Below are positions 11,701 to 21,674 of a DNA stretch of 64,000 nt, in pieces. The stretch's first letter is position 1; every line of letters starts with the position of its first letter. Source of the DNA: Ancylostoma caninum (taxonomy: Eukaryota; Nematoda; Chromadorea; Rhabditida; Ancylostomatidae); the NCBI GenBank assembly GCA_037903475.1, contig JBAJFG010000362.1:248001-312000 (forward strand). Direction: 5' to 3'. A program made the translations under genes and the position numbers. The notes under the pieces were generated by a model. It ran no database searches, was not told where the DNA came from, and worked only from the letters and a program-made list of their open reading frames with translations.

Positions 11701-14700
11701 CATGTTTTCCATTAGTGCTCAATACTACTGCGAAGAAAGTTATAACCTTGCCTGTGCAGTACACTCGATCGTACAGTTTCCGCATCCACCTTCCGTAACA
11801 CCACCTAATAGGTGTTGTTGTGCGAAATAGATGCAGAATTCGCGATCATCATCTCAAATGAACCCGTATGCGAAATTTCATCGAAAAAGAGCAAAAGTTA
11901 CGGTTAGATAATTACACCTTGCTCATAGAGCGGCAGTCACTGATCCCGATTACTAGCATCATTTTGCATGCCACTCCCATTTAATGTCGAAATTCAATAA
12001 TTTCATTTGATTTCCACAGTATTTGCTGTTAATTCTATCGCAAATCTATAAAAACGCAGTGACGTCACAGAGATTGATCATATTCGTGTTCAGCACTCCA
12101 AACAACCCTATTATGGAAAATTTCAGCAAAAAAGAATTCCTTGAAAATTTGGGCTCACTTGAGTCCATCAGCAGTTCCACTGTTAACAAGTTCGGGGTTG
12201 TGAAGATCATTCGAAATGCCTCCAAGCTTCCAGAATACCTAATGGCAAGCAGAAACACTTATAAAACTGCATAGAATAGATTTTCAGAGGAAAGCAGTAA
12301 GTGAGAAAAAGATGCAGAACTTCGACTTCTGAGGGGAGTTGAACCTGAGATGGCACCCATGAGAATCGAGACACATAATACCACTGCACCACTCCTCACT
12401 CTGATCTTCAGGTACCTTATTCTATGAGCACCTCCTTACCATGTGAGTTTGGAAAAACGGGTATAACTCCTTATGGAGACGAGAGCGAATCGAGAATAAA
12501 ATAGTTTTGATATCAGTGCTCCGAGATACACAGAGCAGTGTAGACCCCGTTACAGTAGGCCTTCAGTGAAGTATCGTTCCCCTGCAAATGGTATTGGCAA
12601 TTAATGATCAAGGCGCAATTCTGTACCCATAGTGATGCATTTTTGCTGAGATTTTGCATATAGTGTATTTGGACCTCTGATCAGGAATTCTGCACCCATT
12701 TTTCATGAGAACGCCTCATCTGATATCCTTCCCTTGTGAGAAAATCATCGGAAGAACGCGAGGCACACGAGAAGAACAATGGATTCAGGAAAGAAGATGA
12801 CATATCGACATAAGAAAGCATGTGAAACAGATGAGGATGAAAGCCAGAACGGAAGAACAGCTGAAGGAGACGAATAGAAGTCATACCGTGGCAACAAACT
12901 ATAATTGATAGTTAATGCAAAAGGAATAGAGGCAGAAGAAGTTGCGAATCATGGGTATTCAAGAACCTCTAGCGCATCGTAAGCGAGCTAACGGAACTGC
13001 GAAATACGTCAAACATACCGATCAAAGATAGGAGCGGAAAGCCGATTATGACGGTAAAAGAACAAGACGAATGGTGGTTGCAACACTTTCATAGGATTCC
13101 CATTCATACCAGTCTGAAACGCAGAACTTTGACAACGAAGAAGAAGAGACAGGAATTGCTATTACAGGTCTTCGAAATAGAAAAGCTCCAGGCTTTAATG
13201 CAATCACAGCGAAGCTGCTGAAGACTGGCGGCGGAATGTTGGTGTAACATCTGACGAGCCTAGGCAGCAAGCGAAGGTGCCAAAAGACCGTAGAAAAGGA
13301 GTCAACTCCTTTTTTCCTAGGTTTTGCTGTGTCCTGCTTAGATCTGATATACGCCGCGTTCATGCAACACATAAATAAAGTGAAATAAGTCATTATTTGA
13401 GCTGCTACCACCTTCAAGTGCGGAGAGATGCTTGCCGAAAAGTTTCCACTTCCCACAGACTTTCGCTTGGTTCGACCACACGGATTCCGGTGAAGAGAAG
13501 AAGGTTTCTGGGTGAATCACACAAGGAAAAGTGAATGGGCCGGTCGAATCGGCTGGTGACCTTGGATTCCTTTGCCAATGTTAGAGCTGTCCCTTCAGGA
13601 AACAATGCATAGTGTTTGGTGAAATTGCGAACCAACCACTCGCAGGAGCTGCCAACAACTCTTATCGCTATTGCGAAATTGCCTGTCTGTCGCCAGCTGG
13701 CTTCCCTGCGCAGGCGCTACCCAACTATTGCGAAAGTGTCTGTCTGTAGCCGAGTGAATGTCTGTGTTTAGTCGTCTTCTGTCGCGAAGAGGCGCTATGG
13801 CTTGGGATGTTTTTTTTCTCCGAGTTGTTGTAGCTATAGGGCGACGTGGCGCTCTGGCTAGGGATGGTTTTTTTTTCTGAGTTGCGGTAGCTCTACGGTA
13901 ACGTGACGCAGGTCCAAGACAGAGCGCCACGAAGCGGCGGTCTGGCTCGCTAAATAAATAATTTATCAGTCGTAGCCTGATATTGTATTGAAGAAAAATT
14001 GAGTTTGAAAAGAAATTTCAAAAGTGGCAGTAAGGTTTCCGACAACTTAGTACAAAGAAGCGAGGCCTTGTGGGTTTCTGAGAAAAGGCGTGGTTTGGAG
14101 GTGAGCAGACGATAACCAATAGCAGAAGTGCGAAACCGCCCACTTTCTCAAAACGAGGTAACACACCCCTTCTTCACGCGCTCCTTTCTGTTATAGGAAT
14201 GTCCCCGATTTCTAATTTGAACCCGAATCCACTAAGGCTCACATGCATTTAGCGTTATATTCGTCACGGATGTTGGAAATTTACCGCTAGAGAAATCCTT
14301 CTTATCAAATATGTTTAGTGGAAGTCTTCTTCTTGTAAATGGAAGCCGGAGTTAAGAGAAAAAAATCCACGAGAAAAAGCTTTTAAAAAATGATTTAAGA
14401 GATACAGTGACATTACAGTGATCCTTTTTTCCTCCTTGTTTTTCCTGCCGAAATTCTCGGGTTTCTTCATTCTGCTATTCATTCAGATGAAAAGGAAGCT
14501 ACTACAGCAGATGGCTAAGCATCTTTCTGAAACTGTTGGCGGAAAACGTACGGCCAAGCAAGTTGACCAGAAAATCCGGGATGAAATCAGACAAGTCAAG
14601 AAATACTTCAGATATGAGGTAGAGAGTTGATTCTGTGATAAGGAATTTTTCGTAAATCGTTGACCGTGCAGAGGAATTACGTGTTGGGGACGGCGGCGTA

Positions 14701-17018
14701 TTCGAAAAAGATTCGGTTATCAGCCTGTCAGCAGTTCATTGTGCACAACTTGCGGGGTAAACTGCGACTATCTGGATTTTCCAATAATCCAGAATCAAGG
14801 CCGACAAAGGTTCGTTCACACTTTCACGGACGGCCATTTTTGGGCTTCGTAGAAAGAAGTACAGAGCTTACGGTCGCTCCAGTGCAGCAACAGTGGATTT
14901 GTTACATATTGATCGACGACAGCAATAACAGCATTAGCGATGCAACGCTATTTATCAAAACCCTCGCTGCCGCATTGCAGCGACCGTGAGCGCTATACTC
15001 TTTGTGGAGTTTAGCACAACTCAAACACGTAATACATAATTCACCAGTTAGTAAGGTTAGAGTTTCATATCCCAAAACGTGATATCATGAAAGTCCACTC
15101 TCAATCAGCAGCTCCTAATATGTTCTGAGTGCTGCTCACCACGGATTACTCCCTTTGAGCAAAATATCTTCTGTTCTATTCCTCTTGAGAAATAAAACGG
15201 GGAACGGAGGATGTCCACCTACCGTGAGCTAATCTGATGTTGGATGAGCGGCTACAGCGCCTTTTGACAATATTGAAATGAGGGTTGCACATTTTCTTTT
15301 CATTATTCAAACTAAATTTTCAGGCATTTCCTAACGACTTTGGAACTGACTGCACTTCAGGATCTCCATCCACTGAATGTATGTGCTCTTCGGCTTTTCT
15401 TTGAGCGCACGGTGGTCTCCAAGGCATTCTAAATTACACGGAAAAATCACGCAAATGTTTTTGTTTTGGTGGTGTGTGTAGAAACACGGCGCGGCTGAGC
15501 TGTGCGACAGGTTAATTCAGGAGACTGCCTAGTGGCAGAGCTAAACCGCATCGCCTTCCTAGGAACAATGCTCGTCGATGATTTGCTTGTGTTCCCCACT
15601 ACAGGGTGCGCGCGAATTATTGGCGCGTGGTTTACTGAGAGCCAATCAGGAAGGACTGAGCGAAATCATATGTCATGTTATAGGTGTCCTTCCTTGAGTC
15701 ATCTCTACCGTAGACAATAGCTGGTTTCTCGAATGACCTTTTGCTGTGCCTACACAGGTATCAGGAAATCTCCTGGTCAAATTGCTGGTGACACGGGGTC
15801 GATGACAGCCTTTAGAAGACTCCGACCATGCATACATGATAGGTCACGACTAAGTCTCAATTACATTGCGCTCACCATTAATTGGAACACCAATCTAACA
15901 AACCGTTTTTGCTTTTTTTTGCGGATTCAGGACTGCTAATCACCAGAAGAGCAAATATAGTAGTTGTTTCGAAACCTTGGAAGACTCCCAATTCTACCAT
16001 TAAGAAGTTGCTTTTGCAAACTCGTCCGTCTCCAGTTTACAAGGCAAAATTTGTTCAAAATTGGTTTCATGGATGATTTCCTTGAATTTTGGCTTGAAGT
16101 GATTGTCCACGTAACTCAATTCATTGGCATTCTTATGAGCTCCGCTTTGGATATGTTAGTGAGCAAGGTCTATAGTACTAAATATATAGGAACAGGCTGG
16201 CTGAAATTCGTCCCTGAAGAATCCTGGAAATTTCTTCTGAAATAACACTAGCATGTCTAGGGTGGGCTGAGCTGAAAGCTTCTCCAAGCCTTTACAGACC
16301 CGGAAAGAGGTCACTCGGCAAACTTGATAATATTTACGGTAGGTATTGCTCCAGCAAACATACCCACAACACGGTTTATGAATTCGCTCAATCATTGCTG
16401 ATTGGGGCTCAAAAAATCACGCGCCAATAATTTGTGCGCACCCTGTATTTTTTTCTGTTCTTGTCTTCTATCCGAAATTAGAGCGAAATGCACCGGCACC
16501 ACGTAAGTGGTGCGGCGCAACCTACCAAATGGGCGGTATTCTGTATGCAGACATGCTTGGTTGTATTCTGAAATGTGTTCTGAAAATACTACGTGCCTTG
16601 TCGTTTAGACTATGCCAGCCCCATGTTATCTGCAGACGCCAGCAGCTCCGCTGAACGGAATTCCCTCTCCCTAGAAGCCTACCTCTGTGGCCTTGGGGAT
16701 CACCACAGAGCTGAAGCTCACGACATCAACAGAACGTGAGTCTATGTTTTAGGCAGCTGGACCACGAATAATCTTCTTATGAAGCTCCTATCTTGTAGGG
16801 AATTTCTGAACGAACTGCAAAGGGAAGCGTTCCAAGCCGAGATCGAATGCTCCAGGGCACGAGCACAAGCAGCCAGTGAGGAACGAAGATACTGGGAGGA
16901 GAGGAGGAACTTGCAGGCCCTGGAAAGGCGGTTGCTACAGCAGAGTGGGACGGATGGCGAGCTGAGTCGGGGTCGGTATGATGCTGCATGTACTGAGAGG
17001 AGAGACGTTGCTTATTAG
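5709..17018 (+). CDS. Myb/SANT-like (zeste-type) DNA-binding protein with C-terminal coiled coil, six exons
   Basis: Six exons join in phase: 5709-5861, 5910-6035, 14487-14618, 15324-15378, 16636-16735 and 16799-17018 (stop). They give 261 aa. All have GT donors and AG acceptors, and phases run 0,0,0,1,2. Residues 1-51 are charged and Ser/Glu/Pro-rich. Residues ~58-137 form a three-helix Myb/SANT-like domain: helix 1 around RRELDYIAEMYVNNYEVF, helix 2 around KLLQQMAKHLSETVGG, helix 3 around KRTAKQVDQKIRDEIRQVKK. Residues ~190-240 are Arg/Glu-rich coiled coil (EERRYWEERRNLQALERRLL), as in the oligomerising tails of zeste-like regulators. A nuclear DNA-binding role is inferred from the family; targets are unknown. 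Introns 1 and 5 are 48 and 63 nt, while intron 2 is 8451 nt and full of transposon remnants. Exon 1 follows a likely spliced-leader acceptor. The exon chain is well supported; the family name is less certain. Confidence 0.75.
6542..6723. repeat. GC-rich inverted repeat ending in a perfect small hairpin
   Basis: The left arm TAGCACCCTGCGTCGCCGTC and the inverted right arm TAGCACCTTGCGTCGCCGTC agree over about 30 bp. Inside are two direct copies of a CATCGATTGTGGGCGG-like motif (CATCGATTGTGGGCGG and AATCGATTGTGAGCGG). At 6700-6723 there is a perfect 10-bp hairpin, GCTATACTCC, with a TCAA loop. The same terminal hairpin recurs, diverged, at 14992-15015. It lies in intron 2 of the Myb/SANT-like gene. 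Confidence 0.6.
6840..8120 (+). pseudogene. CR1-like LINE reverse-transcriptase pseudogene (3' part)
   Basis: Translation in shifting frames follows the ORF2 of the intact CR1-like element at 56639-59440. ECMNDWIKILHNRRSCEVI leads to CLDFGEALDRVS (FDFSKAFDKV in the intact copy), then SVSQGSVLSLLLF (GVPQGGVLSPLLF), YANHLKIY (YADDIKIY), and downstream VQNNYTRKLF (VQNNFTRKL). The catalytic pair YADD is YANH, and there are several frameshifts and stops, including one at 7081. The C-terminal portion is recognisable as far as about 8000, followed by an AATGAATAAATCAGTCAAT tail. It is 5'-truncated, starting within the RT palm, and sits in intron 2 of the host gene in the same orientation. It is clearly a different and older lineage than the 55.6-kb element. 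Confidence 0.8.
8121..9487. other. intron sequence, nothing recognised
   Basis: This is part of intron 2 of the Myb/SANT-like gene, between the CR1-like remnant and the first mariner copy. Open frames are short (81 codons or fewer) and overlap on both strands. I saw no terminal repeats, tandem repeats or conserved motifs. Confidence 0.5.
9488..10647 (+). mobile_element. mariner-like element, copy 1 (decayed)
   Basis: Inverted ends TTAGTTGTGTGCAAAAGTTC and, read inward from the right, CTAGGTGTTTGCAAAAGTTC are flanked by TA at 9486-9487 and 10648-10649. The length of 1160 bp is close to a mariner (~1.3 kb). The interior aligns along its whole length with the copy at 18044-19833, in the same orientation; shared blocks include ATATCCTGCAAAG, GACGTCACAGCGTTGCT and ATGGATTTTGCGTGAGTT. 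Weak transposase remnants, such as a GATAACGCG block where mariners have the catalytic HDNAR motif, indicate plus-strand coding. Many frameshifts are present. It lies in intron 2 of the host gene. Confidence 0.8.
10880..11070 (+). pseudogene. LINE APE-type endonuclease fragment
   Basis: One frame reads LIVRIVSNVKVTTPFTLSDH followed by KTVCFD. This matches the C-terminal SDH block of the apurinic-type endonuclease of CR1-like LINEs (the intact copy in this window has GPPIGNSDHATISF). Upstream the same segment resembles FVEFxRxxxFTQxVxxPTRGN. It is a short, truncated fragment in intron 2 of the host gene, about 230 bp after mariner copy 1. The family assignment rests only on this block. Confidence 0.55.
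11071..12330. other. intron sequence with one anonymous open frame
   Basis: A plus-strand open frame of 121 codons at 11465-11830 is the longest here. It shows no recognisable motif and is opposed by a 100-codon frame on the minus strand, so I do not call it a gene. Nothing else was recognised in this part of intron 2. Confidence 0.35.
12330..12395 (-). repeat. tRNA-like sequence with Pol III A and B boxes (SINE head or tRNA pseudogene)
   Basis: Read on the minus strand, TGGTGCAGTGG at 12391-12381 fits the A-box consensus and GGTTCAACTCC at 12345-12335 fits the B-box, 35 bp apart. The D-arm region is good. The T-arm and acceptor stems do not pair, so a functional tRNA is unlikely. It may be the head of a tRNA-derived SINE in intron 2 of the host gene. 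Confidence 0.45.
12680..13320 (+). pseudogene. LINE reverse-transcriptase N-terminal fragment
   Basis: Frames that alternate with indels give DRSGKPIMTVKEQDEWWLQH and then GLRNRKAPGFNAITAKLLKT followed by GGGMLV and HLTSL. The second block is the conserved K-A-P-G-x-D-x-I-x-x-E-L-L-K motif at the start of LINE reverse transcriptases, here with the Asp replaced by Asn. Before it there is the usual Arg/Glu-rich endonuclease-RT linker. The catalytic YxDD part is absent. It may belong to the same family as the minus-strand endonuclease fragment at 26950-27600. It sits in intron 2 of the host gene. Confidence 0.65.
13640..13920. repeat. degenerate short tandem repeats
   Basis: Two adjacent ~62-bp units at about 13791-13915 share GGCGCTNTGGCTNGGGATG, a poly-T tract, a GAGTTG block and TAGCTNTA. 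Just upstream, two ~55-bp units share TATTGCGAAA and TGTCTGTCTGT. They look like eroded tandem duplications without coding potential. Confidence 0.5.
14864..15015. repeat. inverted-repeat element with terminal hairpin
   Basis: ACGGTCGCTCCAGTGCAGCA on the left pairs with the inverted ACGGTCGCTGCAATGCGGCA on the right, about 120 bp apart. The right side is followed by the hairpin GCTATACTC-TTTGT-GGAGTTTAGC at 14992-15015. That hairpin and the preceding GTGAGCG also end the repeat at 6542-6723, so the two may be diverged members of one family. It lies in intron 3 of the Myb/SANT-like gene. Confidence 0.5.
15602..16445 (+). mobile_element. Tc1/maT-like DNA transposon remnant
   Basis: The ends are near-perfect ~33-bp inverted repeats: CAGGGTGCGCGCGAATTATT on the left and CAGGGTGCGCACAAATTATT inward from the right, then GGCGCGTG in both. 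TA flanks both sides. The plus strand retains a transposase-like stretch: YKAKFVQNWFHG, then DDFLEFWLEVIV, then LDMLVSKVYSTKY. It can be matched to the A-x-x-V-Q-x-W-F ... F-W-P ... L-W-x-x-L-x-x-K-V stretch of Tc1/maT transposases, but frameshifts scramble the catalytic S-P-D-L-N-P part. At 844 bp it is internally deleted. It sits in intron 4 of the Myb/SANT-like gene, between the exons ending at 15378 and starting at 16636. Confidence 0.75.
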
Positions 17019-18043
17019 TGCTGAAAAGGCTATGCATTTGGATTAGATGGATTGATATTTATGTTTCGAATATTCAAGATCCTCAGTGGGAAAATATTGT
17101 TGTTTATCTTTTATTTTAAATGCCACGCAGCTACATTATTCACAAAGTAACCATTACTCGAGAAGGGCTTTTCAATAGCACTGTTTTTGCAGTTGTTCAG
17201 AGGCTAAATACCATTGATGGATACTTTAAACGGATTCTTAAGAAGAGGTGAGAAGCCATGCCGTTGTCTCCCATAATGCTGTTCTGGAGAATGTTTCCGT
17301 TTCTGTGGTGAAAATATGACCAGATCAGATTGTTAGAAACAGTTGATGAATTGTGTTTCTGCGAAATCGCAGCCCAAACTCATCGATAAAGTTGAAACAG
17401 TTCAAAAGAGTGAAGTTCACAGAGCACAAGATAGTGAAGGTCCTCTGCAAGAAGATTTGTTCACCGAAATATTATAGTTCCTACATTGCTCGAGGAGAAA
17501 AAAAGGATTACACGTTCGAAGTACACGTTAAGTCAGATTACACGTTAAATACGCTCACAACCTCTGCAGTCGTAACCCAACATGTTGGACTGCTGATGTG
17601 TTATAGATTTGCGCCGGCGCCCTGTTTTCGTGACGGGAAGCACAATGATAGCATCCCAGTTTGATTTGTTATTCTGGTAATCACATAAAACTATCCTAAC
17701 GTCCTCATAAAATTCTCTACAAAATGACACCGCGATCGACAATTTTATCCAAAAATTCACGATGAAATCAATTTTTCAAAATCTAGACCGGCAATTTGAA
17801 TCCTTTGAAATTTCTCAGCAGTTTTCAGAAATTGTAAGTTGTCTCTTTAATTGCTAACATCCTTCTACGCATAGAGCGGTCATAAAAGCAAGTGCCTTCG
17901 TCTGAAACTGGCCCAGAAGACAGGTCATAGTTGAAAACGCTTTTCCGCTAATTATCTCTCTTAATTCAAGAAATCAGATGTTGGGCAGCTGTCAGCTGCC
18001 AAGCACGTGAGATTCGAAGTAGAATGGTATATAATACTAAATA
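17019..18043. other. 3' flank of the Myb/SANT-like gene, nothing recognised
   Basis: No canonical AATAAA was found close behind the stop codon at 17018. An open frame of 103 codons at 17353-17664 has no recognisable motif. The stretch ends at the left TA of mariner copy 2. Confidence 0.4.
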
Positions 18044-19833
18044 TTTGGTGCGTGCTTCACCGTTCAACGTCGTTTTGCTCCTTGCGTTTGCGATATCCTG
18101 CAAAGCTTTTCATGTTTACTGATAGCCTGAAGCACCTGCTACCTATTCCATTTTTGGCTGAGGTCTACGTCACAGCGTTGCTCTGTTTGGGTGCAAAACC
18201 AATGCTATGAGCTGTGCAATAGTTTGGGGAATTTCGCTTTATGAAATCCAATCTAGACGATCAACAAGAGAAGCGACCCATAGCATCAATAATGCGTTTG
18301 TGGAGAGTATGTTCTTTATAATGCTAGGTGCGCGAAGGTTCCTAGGAATTCTGAGTGGAGAAGAGAGCCTGGAAAATGCTTCACGAGTTGGTCAGAGATT
18401 TCATCTTTACAAAGGCGTCAGAAAAGAGCAGGTTGAACCAGACCTTGTGCATAGTGCGCAAGACATTACGGGGTATTTAGTCAACAATGTCTCGTCACTT
18501 GAAGAGAATCGGTAAGAAGGGGAAGGTGAGTAAATGGATTTTGCGTGAGTTGAGCGAAGAGCACCAACGTCCACACTGGCAAGTCTGCAGATATTCGACC
18601 TTCAGATTTCCTAACAATTCGTTTCATGGAAGAGTTGTTACTGTTGATAGAGGATGGGTCAGGTACGAAAATAGGAGGAGGTCATCCCAAAGTCCGGGCT
18701 CCTGCCACCCACCTAAAAAAATGGCCGAACCATCACTGCCTTGTTTAAAAAAATTGACCTTTCATGGCCAGCAACGTGACTCATCTGCAATGACTTTTTT
18801 CTAATGAATGCACAATAATCGCCTTCTAGTACTCTCTTTTCCCTAAGGTAATCATAGGAAAACTCCTAAGCATAGGGGCGACAAAGGCGGAAATACTCAG
18901 AGAATCGGATAGGTCGAACGCAGCAACAACTGCAAGTCTCCGCCCAATCGAAGAGGAATACAGCGGCTGCTGCTAAAGGAGGAGCTGCTGCAGTTGGGCT
19001 GCTAAGAGCAGTAAACACCGTGTTCCGGCTGCGTTTTTTGCCCGATGAACAGTGGTGCAGTTCAACCTGCGTTCTACCTGCTCCTTGCCACGTGGCGACA
19101 CGCCCCCTGGGAGGTGTGTATAAGCTGCTGGTTGAGCATCAAAGTTTAGTCGCGTCTCCGCTCCGGCGGAGACAAGGGGAGCCCAGCGAGACTCGTCAGG
19201 CTGGCTGAGGCCCGGGTAAAACCGTGGCCCAGTGCAATGATTATTTTTGGACGAGCTTGGGTAAGCATCCACTTACCCAAGTGTGCAGTGTGAGACATGC
19301 AAACCAGTTCATCGCCCCCGAAACACAGCCTTCTAGGGGCGAATGCAGCTCGTGGGGCGACGAAATAAGCTTTCACCTCGCGGTGTAACTGCTGTTGAAA
19401 CGTGTTCGGGCTGCGTTTGTCGTCCCGGAATCTCTGAGTATGTGGTCTGATCTGGCTGTGGGATAACGCACACCAGCACGTTGCAGTATCAACCGTATAA
19501 AGAATTGGCCATTCGCGCTCCGAAATTCTAACCTAACCTATATTACTCCCTGAGTCTGCCTCTAACAGACTACTCCCATTTCAACCTTCTTTGGCTTTAC
19601 TTCCGCTGCAAAACTTTTGATGAGCAGACCCTACTGGAAAACAACGTGTGCCACTGTTACAGGTGTAGACGTGTCAAATTTTTAGCTTCTGGGAAAATCT
19701 TTTCTGTGCCATATTGGCAACATTACGCAGATGCCGAAGCTTTTTGTTTTGAACAAAATTGCTGAATTTGAGTCAAGTCATAGCGTTCTGAAAAATTAGG
19801 TGCAACTGCTCCGGAACTTTTGCACGCGCCTAA
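18044..19833 (+). mobile_element. mariner-like element, copy 2, interrupted by a nested element
   Basis: The right end read inward is TTAGGCGCGTGCAAAAGTTC followed by the TA at 19834-19835. The left end is degraded (TTTGGTGCGTGC) behind the TA at 18042-18043. The interior aligns with copy 1 at 9488-10647. Mariner transposase traces on the plus strand include ISLYEIQSRRSTREATHSIN (helix-turn-helix start), SRHLKRIGK, KWILRELSEEHQ and WVRYENRRRSSQ. The catalytic D region survives only as GATAACGCA. A 543-bp unrelated element interrupts it at 18896-19438. Without that insert it would be about 1245 bp, a normal mariner length. Confidence 0.8.
18896..19438. mobile_element. 543-bp GC-rich TIR element nested in mariner copy 2
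   Basis: The ends are CTCAGAGAATCGGATAGGTC on the left and CTCAGAGATTCCGGGACGAC inward from the right, followed by GAACGCAGC and AAACGCAGCC. TA lies on both sides (18894-18895 and 19439-19440). The flanking sequence is mariner copy 2, uninterrupted in copy 1, which proves an insertion. A second GTGTTCCGGCTGCG/GTGTTCGGGCTGCG pair lies at about 19018 and 19401. There is no transposase, so it is a non-autonomous MITE-like element whose autonomous partner is not in the window. Confidence 0.75.
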
Positions 19834-20018
19834 TACTTCCCTTCACGATGGGCTGAAAAAGTTCGCCTGAGACAAATGTTCCGTGTAGTTCAGGGGGTTA
19901 GCGAGAGTGGACGCAATACGAGAGATCGCCCGACGCGAGGGTGAGACGGACGAGGCATCCTTCCCACCCTGGATTCTCTGTCGGGAGTGAAGGAAACTGC
20001 CAAGTATTGCATACTATA

Positions 20019-20057
20019 TGTACTTATGCTCAGAATTTGATTCTGAGCATAAGTACA
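20019..20057. repeat. perfect 18-bp inverted repeat, 3-nt loop
   Basis: TGTACTTATGCTCAGAAT is followed by TTG and then its exact reverse complement. It has no mismatch. It may be a recent fold-back, an assembly junction artefact or an RNA hairpin. Confidence 0.9.
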
Positions 20058-21617
20058 CATTTTTCAACCCGCTTTCGCCGACGACTCCTGAGCTTCATGA
20101 TTTTCAAACCTGTTTACATGTAGATTCTAATCCACACCTGCGCGTTCCATTTATTTTTTCCCATTCGCAAACGAAATATGCGGCTTCCTGCACCATTTTG
20201 CGATCCGGGGCGCGGCCGTGGATCCAAAATGTTGTTCTCGTCTCCATAGATGGAGCTTCCCGCAAATGGCGCTACCGTAACTGGAGGTGGTTGAGACGCA
20301 TCTCAATTTATCGTAACTACCTTTGTGAAGCTGATTTCAAATCCGCCCTCAAAATCGGCCTTATTGCTTTTTGCGATGAGTTATGCCCATTTTTGCTACT
20401 CATGTACAGCCGCTGATGTTTAGTGTACAATGAGGCCACTTAGCAAAAAAGAGTAAGTCTCTCTTTCCTCAGACAGGCATCTGCAGGTTCGTCTGCCGAA
20501 CGTGAAAATACACACTAGCCAAAACATTGAGTTTGTCAAAATGAGATAGCAAGTGGAGAAAATCTTTTTACACCGCTGTGTTCACAGTACCAAAAATGGG
20601 CTAACTCGAGGCGAGAGAGCAGTTCAACCGATTTTGAGAACCAATTCGCAAGCAGTGTAGCAAGCTGCAAGAGGCAATGTGCACCTCCCTATTAGTGGCC
20701 ACACTGACCAAGTATCCTTCTCTCGTCGGTTGGGAGGGGATATCAACAACATATATTGAGAGGTCACTATTGAAGTAATTGCACAGAAATTGAATACACG
20801 CTTTAGATAGGACAATTTTGGACTTGAACACGTCTTTTGCTTCACTCGATCAGTTTGTAGGATGCACTCACGGGTATCTGTTGCGCTAGATGTATGGAAG
20901 ACTAAATATTGATGCTAACTCTCATTTAGGTTTAGTGCAAAACGTTGATATCATATTAAGCGATCTCTCGCATGCACAGTACAGGCCATTCACCGCGTAC
21001 TCGGTATCGCACCGCTCACACGCATGTGTTCCACGTACTTTGACATCATTTCTGGGGTCGTTTTAAAATGTCGGGCAGCCACTGGGATCACCAAGCTGAA
21101 GCAGTTGCGACTTGTCACCACCACTTCTGCGCCCTCCACTTAGGATTTCACCTATACCAAGTCAGTTATGTACCGCCTGTATGTGGTCAATTTCTCTGAG
21201 TAAATATCGACTAAAGAACTACCAATAAACTCGGATGTGAGGAATCCCCACTGAGTTGGCCGCAAAGAATTCATATTTCAATTATTTTGTTATGTTCTCA
21301 ATGCGTCTCGTAAAGTTTGATCCTAGAGTAACAGTGGTGAGCTACAAATTGAGTCGTCTCAGACAACAAAACTTTTCGTAGACATAGAGCTGAGAAGCTG
21401 CCTCATCTCTGTTAGCACTACAGGAAGAGGAAGGAAGGTTTGTAACCTATTCGGTGTGAGGGATATTGTTCGTGAAAAAATAAAACTAGAACTGGGAACA
21501 GTTCCAGCACCTAACTGAATAACTATGAAGATTTGACAAGATTGAGCAGGCACTTAAAATATTCGAGGAATTCCTTTAAGTAAAGGGTTGAAAGGGAATT
21601 GTTCCAGATATCTGCAA

Positions 21618-21674
21618 CCAATAGAGGTCGTTCTACTAGTAACTAGCTACTATAGAACGACCTCTATTGGTTTA
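21618..21674. repeat. perfect 20-bp inverted repeat, 17-nt loop
   Basis: AACCAATAGAGGTCGTTCTA at 21618-21637 is repeated exactly inverted at 21655-21674. The loop itself contains CTAG...CTAG. There is no flanking evidence for a transposon. Confidence 0.9.

Noticed and set aside
13046..13456. 136-codon minus-strand open frame
   Set aside because: It is the shadow of the plus-strand LINE RT fragment (GLRNRKAPGF block).
19253..19281. Spliced-leader-like TTACCCAAG within a hairpin
   Set aside because: Only nine bases match the SL core. There is no donor site or snRNA-like body, and it lies inside the 18896-19438 element.
20018..20416. 132-codon open frame as a gene
   Set aside because: It starts inside a perfect palindrome, lacks splice sites and recognisable domains, and the opposite strand is equally uninformative.
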